This document shows positions 1 through 6,145 of a DNA stretch of 6,355 bases, in pieces. A program made the translations under genes and the position numbers. The notes under the pieces are model-generated. The model was not told where the DNA came from. It saw nothing but the letters and a program-made list of their open reading frames with translations, and did not search any database. Each line of letters begins with the position of its first letter. Position 1 is the stretch's first letter. This DNA is from Propionicimonas sp. (GTDB lineage Bacteria; Actinomycetota; Actinomycetes; Propionibacteriales; Propionibacteriaceae): NCBI GenBank assembly GCA_031119515.1, contig JAVHXR010000080.1, forward strand, positions 1 to 6,355. The letters run 5' to 3'.

Positions 1-1
1 C

Positions 2-133
2 GCCCAGGGGCACCGGGCCGTTCTCGCCGACAGCCTGAACCGGACCGAGAACGCAATGACCCAGGAGCATGCCTTCAAGGCCGCAGAGCTCAGCGTGATC
101 GCGCAGCAGCGTGCCCGCGTCCTGGCGCCGTAG
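2..133 (+). CDS. C-terminal fragment of an unrecognised protein
   Basis: An open frame enters from the left edge and ends at a TAG stop at 131-133, giving the last 43 residues, which finish in AQQRARVLAP. About 38 of the 43 codons end in G or C, matching the coding bias of the neighbouring genes, so I take it as real and plus-stranded. The visible piece is hydrophilic and looks helical (NRTENAMTQEHAFKAAELSV), with no membrane segment, cysteine cluster or recognisable motif. I do not recognise the family. It converges with the alanine racemase gene, whose stop lies 82 bases away. A short internal open frame in a shadow position cannot be fully excluded because the start and most of the gene are missing. 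Confidence 0.55.
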   Translation, partial: AQGHRAVLADSLNRTENAMTQEHAFKAAELSVIAQQRARVLAP

Positions 134-215
134 CCGGGCCTGCCAGGTGACCGGAACCGTCCCCTGCCCCGGCGCGACGCTCACCGGACCGGGAACCGTC
201 CCCCGGGGGTGACGC
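134..215. other. Convergent intergenic gap
   Basis: This 82-base gap separates the stops of the converging partial gene and the racemase. It holds most of an imperfect direct repeat (annotated separately) and a 10-bp self-complementary run, CCCCCGGGGG, at 200-209. The stretch 198-213 could fold as a weak bulged hairpin, GTC pairing with GAC around the C/G run, but there is no T-run on either side, so a canonical intrinsic terminator is not supported. Confidence 0.5.
149..183 (-). repeat. Imperfect direct repeat, copy A
   Basis: This 35-base unit matches 187-218 in three blocks: GACCGG, AACCGTCCCC and GACGCTCA, with an indel-containing GC-rich middle. Read on the minus strand it begins TGAGCGTC and continues to GGGGACGGTT. 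Three bases separate it from copy B. The function is unknown; it may belong to a dispersed intergenic repeat family, which cannot be tested within one window. Confidence 0.6.
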
Positions 216-218
216 TCA
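187..218 (-). repeat. Imperfect direct repeat, copy B, containing the alr stop codon
   Basis: This 32-base copy matches 149-183. Read on the minus strand, its first three bases are the TGA stop of the alanine racemase, so the repeat starts exactly where the gene ends. It has one extra G after GACCGG and a shorter middle (CCCCCGGGGG) than copy A. The same TGAGCGTC start is present in copy A, so the duplication appears to have carried a stop-like triplet with it. Confidence 0.6.
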
Positions 219-1334
219 GGCGAGGTAGCTGCGCGCCACCCGCCGTGCGATCGCGCAGGTCACCTCGTAGCTGATGGTGCCCTGCAGGCCGGCGAGTTCG
301 GCGGCGGTGATCTCCAGGTCGCCGTCGCGTCCGAGCAGCACGACCTCGTCGCCGACGCCGACCACCGGATCCGGTCCGAGGTCGATCATGGTCTGGTCCA
401 TGCTGACCCGGCCGGCGATCGGGTAGGAGCGCCCGGCGGCCAGCATCCGGCCGCGGTTCGAGAGCGAGCGGGAGTAGCCGTCGCCGTAGCCGACCGCGAC
501 GGTCGCTATCCAGGTGTCCGCCGGAGCCGTCCAGGTGCGGCCGTACCCGACCGTCTCCCCGGCCCGCACCGGCTTGACGAAGGTCACCCGGCTGCGCCAC
601 TCCAGCGCGGGCAGCAGGTCCACCGTCCTGGGGGTGTCGGCGTCGGGGTAGGAGCCGTAGACCATCACGCCCGGTCGCACCATGTCGAACCACGCGGACG
701 GGTGGCCGAGCACGCCGCCGGAGTTCGCCAGGTGCTTCAGCACCGGCCCGCGGTCGGCCTCGACCTGCGCCGCGACCTGCCCGAACAACGCCACCTGGGC
801 GGACGTGAAGGCATCCCCCTCGGCGGCATCCGAGATCGGCAGGTGGGACATCACCCCGCGGAGCCGGACGCCAGGGGTGGCGTCGGCCAGCCGGGCCAGC
901 CGGACGGCGTCGCCCGGTTCGCAGCCGATCCGGCGCATCCCGGTGTCGACCTTGAGGTGCATCACCGCCTCGTGGCCGGCCGCGGCGGCAGCGCGACCGG
1001 CCTCGGTGATCGAGAGGTCGTCGACGGCGACGAGTTCGAGCGAGTGCTCCAGGGCGGTCGCCACCTCCGGCCCGCGCGCCACCGAGAGCTTCAGGATCGG
1101 CAGGGTGATCCCGGCCCGGCGAAGCTCGACGCCCTCGCCGACGGTCGCCACCCCGAGCTGGTCGGCGGCGCCGGTCCGCTGCAGGTGCCGGGACACCTCG
1201 ACGGCGCCGTGGCCGTAGGCGTCGGCCTTCACGGCCGCGAGGACCAGCCGGTCCCCCACCCGGGCGCGGATGGCGGCCAGGTTGGCGGCGATGTTGTCCA
1301 GTCGGGTGGTCGCCAGCGTCGGGGTCTCGATCAC
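216..1334 (-). CDS. alr: Alanine racemase, PLP-dependent
   Basis: This cytoplasmic enzyme interconverts L- and D-alanine, supplying D-Ala for peptidoglycan. The product is 372 residues, the usual length for a fold-type III Alr. The N-terminal barrel has the PLP lysine in VKADAYGHG (Lys36). HLKVDTGMRRIG (126-137) holds the lysine that is carbamylated in known Alr enzymes (Lys128) and an active-site arginine (Arg134). MVRPGVMVYG (218-227) gives the cofactor-binding Arg220. The C-terminal beta domain has VGYGDGYSR with catalytic Tyr283, and SMDQ at 311-314. All key residues are intact. I chose the GTG at 1332-1334 because the protein then starts MIETPTLATTRLDN, just before the conserved barrel; the open frame extends further upstream only as a shadow of the sulfurtransferase gene. 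The start overlaps that gene's stop as GTGA and lacks a good ribosome site of its own, which suggests translational coupling. It could be a second, non-housekeeping Alr, since it is not beside the usual tsaE/rimI/tsaD genes in this window. Confidence 0.95.
   Translation of the reverse strand: MIETPTLATTRLDNIAANLAAIRARVGDRLVLAAVKADAYGHGAVEVSRHLQRTGAADQLGVATVGEGVELRRAGITLPILKLSVARGPEVATALEHSLELVAVDDLSITEAGRAAAAAGHEAVMHLKVDTGMRRIGCEPGDAVRLARLADATPGVRLRGVMSHLPISDAAEGDAFTSAQVALFGQVAAQVEADRGPVLKHLANSGGVLGHPSAWFDMVRPGVMVYGSYPDADTPRTVDLLPALEWRSRVTFVKPVRAGETVGYGRTWTAPADTWIATVAVGYGDGYSRSLSNRGRMLAAGRSYPIAGRVSMDQTMIDLGPDPVVGVGDEVVLLGRDGDLEITAAELAGLQGTISYEVTCAIARRVARSYLA
1331..1334 (-). promoter_or_regulatory. 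GTGA stop/start overlap coupling sulfurtransferase to alr
   Basis: On the minus strand the four bases GTGA contain both the GTG start of alr and the TGA stop of the upstream gene. The sequence just before it (GGCGGCGGTGGGGCA) is only a weak ribosome-binding match. Reinitiation by the terminating ribosome is therefore the likely route to alr translation. Confidence 0.75.
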
Positions 1335-2218
1335 TGCCCCACCGCCGCCGGACGGTCGGGATCGCTCGACCAGCCCGACCACGACGCCGGGTACAACTCC
1401 GCGTCGAGCCCGAGGCTGGCGAGGGCGAGCACCACCTGCGCGGCCGAGACGCCGGAGCCGCAGTACACCGCGACCCGGCCGTCGTCGGGCAGTCGCAGCA
1501 GGTCGCGCAGCACCGCAGCGGGTGGCAGCCTGCCGTCGTCGTCCCAGAACCGTCCCACCGGACGGTTGACCGCCCCCGGGATGTGACCGGCCCGAGGGTC
1601 GAGCGGCTCGACCTCGCCGCGGAACCGCTCGGGCGCACGGACGTCGATCAGGGTGCCGTCGAACCCCGCCGCCTGGTCGGCGTCGATGGTGCCGAGGTGG
1701 CCGGGCGCCAGCGGCCGGACCTGCGCCGGGACGGGCGGCCGCGGTTCGCCGGTCTCCAGCGGGCCGGCGGACGCGACCCAGGCGCGGAGCCCCCCGTCCA
1801 GCACCCGCACGTCGACGCCGAGCCAGGACAACACCCACCACGCCCGGCCGGCCGCGAAGGAACCGGGCTGGTCGTAGACCACCACGGGCCGGTCGGCGTC
1901 GACCCCGAGGGCGGCCAGCCCGTCGGCGACACGGTCGGGGTCCGGGAGCGGGTGCCTGCCCAGCAGCGGGTCGGTGGTCGGCCCGGTGAGCACGGCCTCG
2001 AGGTCGAGGAAGCGTGCCCCGGGCAGGTGACCGGCCCGGTAGTCGCCCCGTCCGGCTCCGTCGGGCGCGCCGAGGCTCCAGCGGACGTCCAGCAGCTGTG
2101 GCGCCTCCGGTCCGGCCAGCCGGTCGGCCAGCTCGGCGACCCCGATCAGGACGCGGGCGCGGGCCGGGTGCCCGGTCGTGTCGGTCCCGCCGGCGGTCGC
2201 CTGCTCCTCCTGCCTCAT
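1331..2218 (-). CDS. Two-domain sulfurtransferase (thiosulfate / 3-mercaptopyruvate sulfurtransferase)
   Basis: A 295-residue tandem-rhodanese protein that would move a sulfane sulfur from 3-mercaptopyruvate or thiosulfate to an acceptor such as cyanide or a thiol. The N-terminal domain (about 23-150) has LLDVRWSLG, DYRAGHLPGARF, YDQPGSFAAGRAWW and VLDGGLRAW. It is the non-catalytic domain. The C-terminal domain (about 172-285) has LIDVRAPERFRGE, AGHIPGAVN and the active-site loop YCGSGVSA with Cys253. CGSGV(T/S)A loops are typical of SseA-type mercaptopyruvate sulfurtransferases, whereas classical thiosulfate rhodaneses usually have a CRxGVT-type loop, so the former is favoured. The length fits the family (about 280-300). 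The ATG at 2216-2218 has no ribosome site ahead of it but follows a -10-like hexamer by 7 bases, consistent with a leaderless start. An AGGAGGAG run lies just inside the gene, but no in-frame ATG or GTG follows it at useful spacing. The stop overlaps alr. Confidence 0.92.
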   Translation of the reverse strand: MRQEEQATAGGTDTTGHPARARVLIGVAELADRLAGPEAPQLLDVRWSLGAPDGAGRGDYRAGHLPGARFLDLEAVLTGPTTDPLLGRHPLPDPDRVADGLAALGVDADRPVVVYDQPGSFAAGRAWWVLSWLGVDVRVLDGGLRAWVASAGPLETGEPRPPVPAQVRPLAPGHLGTIDADQAAGFDGTLIDVRAPERFRGEVEPLDPRAGHIPGAVNRPVGRFWDDDGRLPPAAVLRDLLRLPDDGRVAVYCGSGVSAAQVVLALASLGLDAELYPASWSGWSSDPDRPAAVGQ

Positions 2219-2225
2219 GCGCGCA

Positions 2226-2231
2226 ACTCTA
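2226..2231 (-). promoter_or_regulatory. Putative -10 element of a leaderless promoter for the sulfurtransferase-alr pair
   Basis: The minus strand reads TAGAGT here, fitting the actinobacterial TANNNT -10 form. Seven bases separate it from the ATG at 2218, so transcription would begin at or next to the start codon. This matches the lack of a Shine-Dalgarno sequence before that ATG. The -35 position has no good match, and the hexamer lies partly in the 8-bp palindrome CTCTAGAG (2227-2234), so chance occurrence is possible. Confidence 0.5.
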
Positions 2232-2267
2232 GAGCGAACGGACTGGCGGCGACCGCGTCGGCCGGTC

Positions 2268-3722
2268 TCAGAACAGCATCGCCAGGCCGGGGTCGGCCAG
2301 GATCGTCCCGACGTCGGCGAGGAAGCGCGACGCGGTCTCGCCGTCGACCAGGCGGTGGTCGAAGGTGAGCGCGAGCGTGCACACCGAGCGTGGCTCGATC
2401 CGCTCGTTGTCGCCGCTGCCCACCACCCACGGCCGCCGGACCACGGCGCCCACGCACAGGATCGCTGCCTCCCCCGGGTTCATGATCGGCGTCCCTGCAT
2501 CCACCCCGAACACCCCGACGTTGGTGATCGTGAACGTGCCCTGGGTGAAGTCGGACGGCTGCGCCCTGCCTTCCTTGGCCACCGCGATCAGCTGGTTGAG
2601 CGCGGTCGCCAGCTCGTGCAGGCCCATCCGGTTGGCGCGCTTGACGTTGGGGACGATCAGGCCGCGCGGGGTGGCGGCGGCGATCCCGAGGTTGACGTCG
2701 GAGTGGATCAGGATCTCCTCGGCGTCCGCGTCGAACCCCGAGTTGATCTCCGGGTTGCGGGCGATCGCCAGGCAGGCGGCCTTGGCGAAGATCAGCAGCG
2801 GCGAGACCCGCAGCCCGCGGAACTCCGGACGCTCCCGCAGCGTCGCGAGCAGGTCCATCGTCGCAGTCACGTCGACCTCCACCCAGGCGGTGGCCTGCGG
2901 GACGCTCAGCGACTGGGTCATGGTGCGGAACATCTCGCGCCGCACGCCGCGCAGGGGCACCCGCTGGGTCGCGCCGGGGGACTCCACCCGTCCCTGGGCG
3001 CCGGCGGCAGCGATCACGTCCTCGTGGGTGACCAGGCCGGCCGGCCCGGTGCCGACGACGGTGGCGAGGTCGACGCCGAGGTCGCGGGCCACCCGGCGTA
3101 CCGGGGGCTTGGCCAGCGGCGGCCGTGGCACCTCGCCGCCACCGGTCGGCTGGCCGGGCGGGGGCAGCACCTCCCCGGACGGGGAGGCGGTCACCGGCTG
3201 CAGCGGCTCGACCCGGTCGACCGGACGGGAGACCGGGTAGTCGGTGGTGTAGGACTCGTGCACCTGCTCGGTCTGTGCACGGACCGCCGCCGTGTGGCCC
3301 TTGCGGGCGCGCCGCGCGATCGCCCCCGGTTTGGCCCCGTAGCCGACCAGGGTCGCCACCGGCGCCTCCGGCTCGACCGGATCGCCGTTGGAGTCGTGCA
3401 CCCGTCCCGACACCTCCGGCTCGGTGGACGTGGCGGCCGGCCGGGCGTCCTCCGGCTCCGTCGGCGCGGTGCCGTCCGGCGCCTCGCCGGGCTCGCCGAT
3501 CCGGATCACCGGCGTCCCGACGTCCACCATGTCGCCCTCGGCCACCAGCAGCGCGAGAACCGTGCCGGCATGAGGGCTCGGCAACTCGACCAGGCTCTTG
3601 GCGGTCTCGATCTCGAGCAGGATGTCGTTCACCGCGACGACGTCTCCGACGGCGACCTTCCAGGCGACGATCTCCGCCTCGATCAGGCCTTCGCCGGGGT
3701 CGGGGAGCTTGAACTCGAACAC
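2268..3722 (-). CDS. bkdC: Dihydrolipoamide acyltransferase (E2) of a branched-chain-type 2-oxoacid dehydrogenase complex
   Basis: The E2 core transfers the acyl group from its lipoyl arm to CoA and scaffolds E1 and E3. The 484 residues contain one N-terminal lipoyl domain (about 1-76) with IETAKSLVELPSP, Lys42 being the lipoylated residue. A long Pro/Glu/Ala-rich linker follows, with the patch VGYGAKPGAIARRARKG (126-142) that I associate with actinobacterial branched-chain E2 proteins. Next is a peripheral-subunit-binding domain (about 200-238, LAKPPVRRVARDLGVDL...GLVTHEDV), then the catalytic domain (about 253-484) with the active-site motif FDHRLVDGE (His456, Asp460) and NVGVFGVDAGTPIMNPGEAA. 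The GTG start at 3720-3722 is fixed by the lipoyl-domain beginning FEFKLPDPGEG and by an AGGAGG site 5 bases upstream that overlaps the E1 beta stop. The ETAKS rather than ETDKA lipoyl motif and the E1 partners favour branched-chain over pyruvate specificity, but substrate use is inferred. Confidence 0.93.
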   Translation of the reverse strand: MFEFKLPDPGEGLIEAEIVAWKVAVGDVVAVNDILLEIETAKSLVELPSPHAGTVLALLVAEGDMVDVGTPVIRIGEPGEAPDGTAPTEPEDARPAATSTEPEVSGRVHDSNGDPVEPEAPVATLVGYGAKPGAIARRARKGHTAAVRAQTEQVHESYTTDYPVSRPVDRVEPLQPVTASPSGEVLPPPGQPTGGGEVPRPPLAKPPVRRVARDLGVDLATVVGTGPAGLVTHEDVIAAAGAQGRVESPGATQRVPLRGVRREMFRTMTQSLSVPQATAWVEVDVTATMDLLATLRERPEFRGLRVSPLLIFAKAACLAIARNPEINSGFDADAEEILIHSDVNLGIAAATPRGLIVPNVKRANRMGLHELATALNQLIAVAKEGRAQPSDFTQGTFTITNVGVFGVDAGTPIMNPGEAAILCVGAVVRRPWVVGSGDNERIEPRSVCTLALTFDHRLVDGETASRFLADVGTILADPGLAMLF

Positions 3723-3727
3723 CAGGT

Positions 3728-3733
3728 CCTCCT
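3728..3733 (-). promoter_or_regulatory. Ribosome binding site for the E2 gene
   Basis: The minus strand reads AGGAGG, 5 bases before the GTG at 3722. The site overlaps the TGA of E1 beta (3733-3735) and decides the non-ATG start of E2. Confidence 0.85.
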
Positions 3734-4707
3734 CAGAACGCCAGCGAGCGGTCGACGGCGTCGAGGACGCGGTCGAGGTCGGGCAGGTAATCGGCCTCGG
3801 CCCGGTTGGGCGGGTAGGGCATGTCGTAGCCGGTCACCCGAAGGACGGGCGCCTGCAGGGCGTAGAAGCAGCGCTCCTGGATCCGGGCGGCGATCTCGGC
3901 GCCCACCCCGAGGGTGCCCATCGCCTCGTGGACGACCACCGCGCGGCCGGTCCGGGCCACCGAGGTCAAGATGGTGTCGTCGTCCAGCGGAGAGATCGTC
4001 CGCAGGTCGATCACCTCGACGTCCTTGCCCTCGCCGGCGGCCACGATCGCGGCCTCAAGGCAGGGGCGCACCATCCCGCCCCAGGCGAGGACGGTGACGT
4101 CCTTGCCCGGCTTGACCACCTTGGCCTGGTGGAGCGGCATCGGGATCGCCTCGGTGTCGACCTCGCCCTTCTCGTGGTAGCGCCGCTTCGGCTCCATGAA
4201 GACCACCGGGTCGGGGGAGGTGATCGCCTGCTGGATCATCCAGTAGGCATCCGACGGCGTCGCGGCCGCCACCACCTTCAGCCCGGGGGTGTGCGCGAAG
4301 TAGGCCTCGGGGGACTCACTGTGGTGCTCGACCGCTCCGATGCCGCCGCCGTAGGGCAGCCGGATCACCATCGGGACGTTCACCCGGCCGTGCGAGCGGT
4401 GGTACATCCGTGCGACCTGGGTGAGGATCTGGTTGGTGGCAGGGAACACGAAGCCGTCGAACTGGATCTCGACAACCGGCCGGTAGCCACCCAGCGCCAT
4501 CCCGAGGGCGGTGCCGACGATCCCGGACTCTGCCAGCGGCGAGTCGATCACCCGGTCGCCGCCGAACTCGGCCTTGAGTCCCTCGGTCACCCGGAAGACA
4601 CCGCCGAGGTTGCCGATGTCCTCCCCGGCAAGCAGCACCTTGGGGTCGGCGGCCAGCGCGCGACGAAGGCCCGCGTTCAGGGCCTTCACCATTGTCATGG
4701 TCGCCAT
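3733..4707 (-). CDS. bkdB: 2-oxoacid dehydrogenase E1 component, beta subunit
   Basis: The beta subunit pairs with the alpha subunit to form the thiamine-diphosphate-dependent decarboxylase that loads the acyl group onto the E2 lipoyl arm. The product is 324 residues, a normal length. The N-terminal pyrimidine-binding half has VLLAGEDIGNLGGVFRVT and IDSPLAESGIVG, where Glu60 is the expected cofactor-activating glutamate. GGIGAVEHHSESPEAYFAHTPG (120-141) contains the conserved active-site His129. The C-terminal transketolase-like half has EVIDLRTISPLD and VTGYDMPYPPNRAEADYLPD (291-310). This last segment resembles branched-chain E1 beta proteins of actinobacteria. The ATG at 4705-4707 shares a base with the E1 alpha stop (TGATG) and has a GAGGAGG site (4712-4718) 4 bases upstream; two further in-frame ATGs occur at codons 4 and 6, but this spacing favours the first. 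The open frame runs on upstream only as a shadow of E1 alpha. Confidence 0.94.
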   Translation of the reverse strand: MATMTMVKALNAGLRRALAADPKVLLAGEDIGNLGGVFRVTEGLKAEFGGDRVIDSPLAESGIVGTALGMALGGYRPVVEIQFDGFVFPATNQILTQVARMYHRSHGRVNVPMVIRLPYGGGIGAVEHHSESPEAYFAHTPGLKVVAAATPSDAYWMIQQAITSPDPVVFMEPKRRYHEKGEVDTEAIPMPLHQAKVVKPGKDVTVLAWGGMVRPCLEAAIVAAGEGKDVEVIDLRTISPLDDDTILTSVARTGRAVVVHEAMGTLGVGAEIAARIQERCFYALQAPVLRVTGYDMPYPPNRAEADYLPDLDRVLDAVDRSLAF

Positions 4708-5807
4708 CAGGCCTCCTCGAAGGACGCACGGTAGGCGACGAAGTCGTCGCGCTGGGTCAGCAGGGCGTGCGGGGTTTCGGCGTAGACCCGGTCCCACCAC
4801 TGCGCCAGGTCGGGCTCGGGCAGCCCGACGCAGTCGGCCCGCCACTGCTCGCCGAGGGCGTCCGACTCTGCGGCGAGGTCGTCCAGCCAGCGCTGGTCGA
4901 TCGTTCCCTGTCTCAGCAGGTAGGCCTTCACCCGCTCGATCGGATCCTTCGCCCGCCACGCGTCGAGCTCGTCGCTGCCGCGGTACTTGGTCGGGTCGTC
5001 GGAGGTGGTGTGGGCGCCCATCCGGTAGGTGTAGGCCTCGATCAGGGTGGGGCCGTCGCCGCGGCGGGCACGCTCCAGCGCCCAGCGGGTGACCGCCTCG
5101 CAGGCGAGGACGTCGTTGCCGTCCACCCGCACCCCCGGGAAGCCGAACCCCGCCGCCCGCCGGTACAGCGGGATCTTCGACTGCAGTGCGATCGGTTCCG
5201 AGATCGCCCACTGGTTGTTCTGGCAGAAGAACACCACCGGCGCGCCGAACGAGGACGCGAAGACGAAGGACTCGTTGACGTCGCCCTGGCTGGTCGCACC
5301 GTCGCCGAAGTAGGTGATCACGGCGGAGTTGGCGTCCGGGTCGGGGCCGCCCACCCGGCCGTCGCGCTGCATCGCCATCCCGAGCCCGACCGACAGCAAC
5401 AGGTGCCCGCCGATCACCCAGGTGTAGAGGTTGAAGTTCTTGTCGTCCGGGTGGTAGTCGACCATGGCCGAGCCGCGGAACACCCCCAGCAGGGCCTTCA
5501 GGTCGACCCCCCGCACCCACGCGACTCCGTGCTCGCGGTAGGACGGGACGATCCGGTCGGTGTCGGCGATCGCCTTCGCCGATCCCACCTGGGCGGCCTC
5601 CTGGCCGAGCGACGGCGGCCACAGCCCGAGCTCTCCCTTGCGCTGCAGCGCTGTCGCCTCGGCGTCGAAGCGCCTGGTCAGCACCATGTCGCGCAGGCTC
5701 GCGGCGAGGTCGGTGTCGCTGCCGGAGTAGCTGAAGTCGGGGTGTTCGACGCGGTTGCCCGCGGGGTCGAGCAACTGGACGAAGTCCTCGTCAGCAGCGG
5801 CGGCCAT
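4707..5807 (-). CDS. bkdA: 2-oxoacid dehydrogenase E1 component, alpha subunit
   Basis: The alpha subunit carries the thiamine diphosphate diphosphate-binding site and, with E1 beta, decarboxylates the 2-oxoacid. The product is 366 residues. The motif GDGATSQGDVNESF (168-181) runs on to CQNNQW (195-200), giving the GDG-X26-NN signature that binds Mg and cofactor, all residues intact. RIVPSYREHGVAWVRG (85-100), TWVIGGHLLLSVGLGMA (129-145) and YRMGAHTTSDDPTKYR (261-276) are typical of the branched-chain/pyruvate E1 alpha family; the last is the active-site loop with His266. The SDDPTKYR loop and the FSY N-terminal region fit branched-chain better than acetoin or pyruvate enzymes, though pyruvate cannot be excluded. 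The ATG at 5805-5807 is chosen because a GAGGAG (5812-5817) lies 4 bases upstream and a promoter lies beyond it. The frame is open to 6206, but that stretch has no family similarity and crosses the promoter. Confidence 0.94.
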   Translation of the reverse strand: MAAAADEDFVQLLDPAGNRVEHPDFSYSGSDTDLAASLRDMVLTRRFDAEATALQRKGELGLWPPSLGQEAAQVGSAKAIADTDRIVPSYREHGVAWVRGVDLKALLGVFRGSAMVDYHPDDKNFNLYTWVIGGHLLLSVGLGMAMQRDGRVGGPDPDANSAVITYFGDGATSQGDVNESFVFASSFGAPVVFFCQNNQWAISEPIALQSKIPLYRRAAGFGFPGVRVDGNDVLACEAVTRWALERARRGDGPTLIEAYTYRMGAHTTSDDPTKYRGSDELDAWRAKDPIERVKAYLLRQGTIDQRWLDDLAAESDALGEQWRADCVGLPEPDLAQWWDRVYAETPHALLTQRDDFVAYRASFEEA

Positions 5808-5811
5808 GGGG

Positions 5812-5817
5812 CTCCTC
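5812..5817 (-). promoter_or_regulatory. Ribosome binding site for the E1 alpha gene
   Basis: The minus strand reads GAGGAG, 4 bases from the ATG at 5807. This supports that start over upstream in-frame alternatives in the open frame reaching 6206. Confidence 0.8.
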
Positions 5818-5845
5818 GGGGGATGGGCGGTCGGCGGTTCCTGCA

Positions 5846-5875
5846 AACCTACGGTTACGTAACCATAACCGTCAA
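5846..5875 (-). promoter_or_regulatory. Promoter of the bkdABC-like operon
   Basis: On the minus strand TTGACG (5875-5870) and TAGGTT (5851-5846) are separated by 18 bases, a good match to the housekeeping-sigma promoter of high-GC actinobacteria. Transcription would start near 5839-5842, giving a leader of about 32-35 bases that contains the GAGGAG site. This local AT-richer patch stands out from the surrounding GC-rich intergenic DNA. The assignment is by pattern only. Confidence 0.68.
5850..5872. promoter_or_regulatory. Putative operator: overlapping dyads inside the bkd promoter spacer
   Basis: A perfect 12-bp palindrome, GGTTACGTAACC, lies at 5853-5864 and extends to 18 bp (5850-5867) with one mismatched pair. 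A second dyad overlaps it: ACGGTTA (5851-5857) with its exact reverse complement TAACCGT (5866-5872). TAACC also occurs as a direct repeat at 5860-5864 and 5866-5870. The whole array sits between the -35 and -10 hexamers, so a bound dimer would block RNA polymerase. The shape suits a TetR-like or other dimeric helix-turn-helix regulator, but the family is not identifiable from the site, and no regulator gene is in the window. Confidence 0.7.
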
Positions 5876-6020
5876 GGGATCGGACGGCTCCGGCGCGCAA
5901 TCCGCGCCCAGCTCGCCGACCCGCGCCCGGGCGTGGCACGGGGACACCCGCCCCCGGCGACTGGCCTGGAACGCGGCCGCCCGCCTGCATGCCCGTACCC
6001 GCATCCGGCCTGCCGCAACC

Positions 6021-6032
6021 CCGGGATCCGGC
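6021..6032 (+). repeat. 12-base direct repeat, copy 1
   Basis: CCGGGATCCGGC occurs here and again at 6146-6157, 125 bases apart, both in the divergent intergenic region. The unit is itself nearly palindromic around GGATCC. In such GC-rich DNA this may be chance. Confidence 0.35.
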
Positions 6033-6145
6033 CCAGCCGGAGCCGGACTTCGGACCCCTGGCGTGCGCGACACGCCGTCCGCCACGCCACGACGGGTTCG
6101 CGCGGGGTTCTGCGGGTGTTCGCCGTGCGGACGTAGCCAACCGGG

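Noticed and set aside
198..213. The CCCCCGGGGG palindrome as an intrinsic terminator between converging genes.
   Set aside because: A perfect palindrome with no loop folds poorly, the bulged alternative is weak, and no T-run follows on either strand.
181..1638. A 485-codon minus-strand open frame covering alr and part of the sulfurtransferase.
   Set aside because: It is out of frame with both recognised enzymes, gives an Arg/Gly/Pro-rich translation without motifs, and crosses the gene boundary.
1335..1841. An N-terminal extension of alanine racemase within the sulfurtransferase gene.
   Set aside because: The conserved Alr barrel begins immediately after the GTG at 1334. The extra residues are an out-of-frame reading of the sulfurtransferase.
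2227..2234. CTCTAGAG palindrome as an operator.
   Set aside because: It is only 8 bp with no extension of symmetry, and is better explained as part of the TAGAGT -10 element.
2178..4097. A 639-codon open frame on the plus strand opposite E2 and the 3' part of E1 beta.
   Set aside because: It is antisense to two genes with intact catalytic motifs. Its product is rich in His, Arg, Gly and Asp with no domain, as expected for a stop-poor shadow frame in GC-rich DNA.
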